DNA of 64,000 nt. It comes from Pusillimonas noertemannii. Lineage in GTDB: Bacteria > Pseudomonadota > Gammaproteobacteria > Burkholderiales > Burkholderiaceae_B. The DNA is taken from NCBI RefSeq assembly GCF_003096595.1, contig NZ_QEKO01000002.1, positions 435,064 through 499,063 of the forward strand. The letters run 5' to 3'. Positions 63,981-64,000 of the stretch are shown here, piece after piece. A program made the translations under genes and the position numbers. Below the pieces are notes generated by a model. It had not been told where the DNA came from and made no database searches. It saw nothing but the letters and a program-made list of their open reading frames with translations. Positions within the stretch are counted from its first letter, which is position 1; every line of letters begins with the position of its first letter.

Positions 63981-64000
63981 ATGTCCTCTCTTTCGACAGG

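Overview
The window is chromosomal DNA of a high-GC betaproteobacterium. The closest fit is the family Alcaligenaceae (Bordetella, Achromobacter, Pusillimonas and relatives). This is inferred from the gene families (Bug/TctC periplasmic binding proteins, PagL, a HutC/HutG-type hut cluster, paired DHADs, AAHS transporters), the strong C-ending codon bias, and the absence of any phage or plasmid backbone. No rRNA, tRNA or CRISPR was found. The content is metabolic: small catabolic operons, each with its own regulator, mixed with a few housekeeping genes.

Left part (1-17.7 kb): a minus-strand aromatic or acid catabolic operon (VOC-fold dioxygenase, alpha/beta hydrolase, acyl-CoA/AMP ligase cut by the window edge) lies divergent from a TetR regulator, with twin palindromic operators between them. 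Next come a GltS glutamate symporter coupled to a TAXI-type binding lipoprotein, a NUDIX hydrolase, a parvulin, MtfA, a thiopurine methyltransferase, a lytic transglycosylase lipoprotein, an intradiol (hydroxyquinol-type) dioxygenase, NnrU, a Fur-box-preceded TonB siderophore receptor with a PepSY membrane protein, and PagL.

Middle-left (17.8-25.3 kb): the most interesting unit is a seven-gene minus-strand operon. Its order is AAHS transporter, PyrK, PyrD type 1B, M20 carbamoylase, aspartase, orotate phosphoribosyltransferase and an XRE regulator. Together the enzymes trace orotate -> dihydroorotate -> N-carbamoyl-L-aspartate -> L-aspartate -> fumarate, with a side branch to OMP. I read it as an orotate utilisation operon. 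Only dihydroorotase is missing from it.

Middle (25.5-43.2 kb): an AraC-type regulator whose receiver carries Glu in place of the phospho-acceptor Asp; a LysR-controlled benzoylformate -> benzaldehyde -> benzoate cassette with an orphan TctC protein and an MFS carrier; two different dihydroxy-acid dehydratases around an AEC permease; a sodium:solute symporter with a 43-residue partner; a TerC/CBS membrane protein; and a 56-residue small gene behind palindromes.

Right part (43.3-64 kb): a histidine/urocanate utilisation cluster (hutC, a five-gene Liv-type ABC transporter, hutU, hutG, hutI) without hutH; a hipBA module with three operator palindromes; a putA gene broken near its 5' end by a 13-bp tandem duplication and preceded by a CTAG-flanked inverted-repeat element; a GntR/old-yellow-enzyme/epimerase/Ohr group; and a PEP-mutase/isocitrate-lyase family enzyme. 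Three copies of one CTAG-flanked, MITE-like repeat (32.3, 54.5 and 62.6 kb) are scattered through the region.
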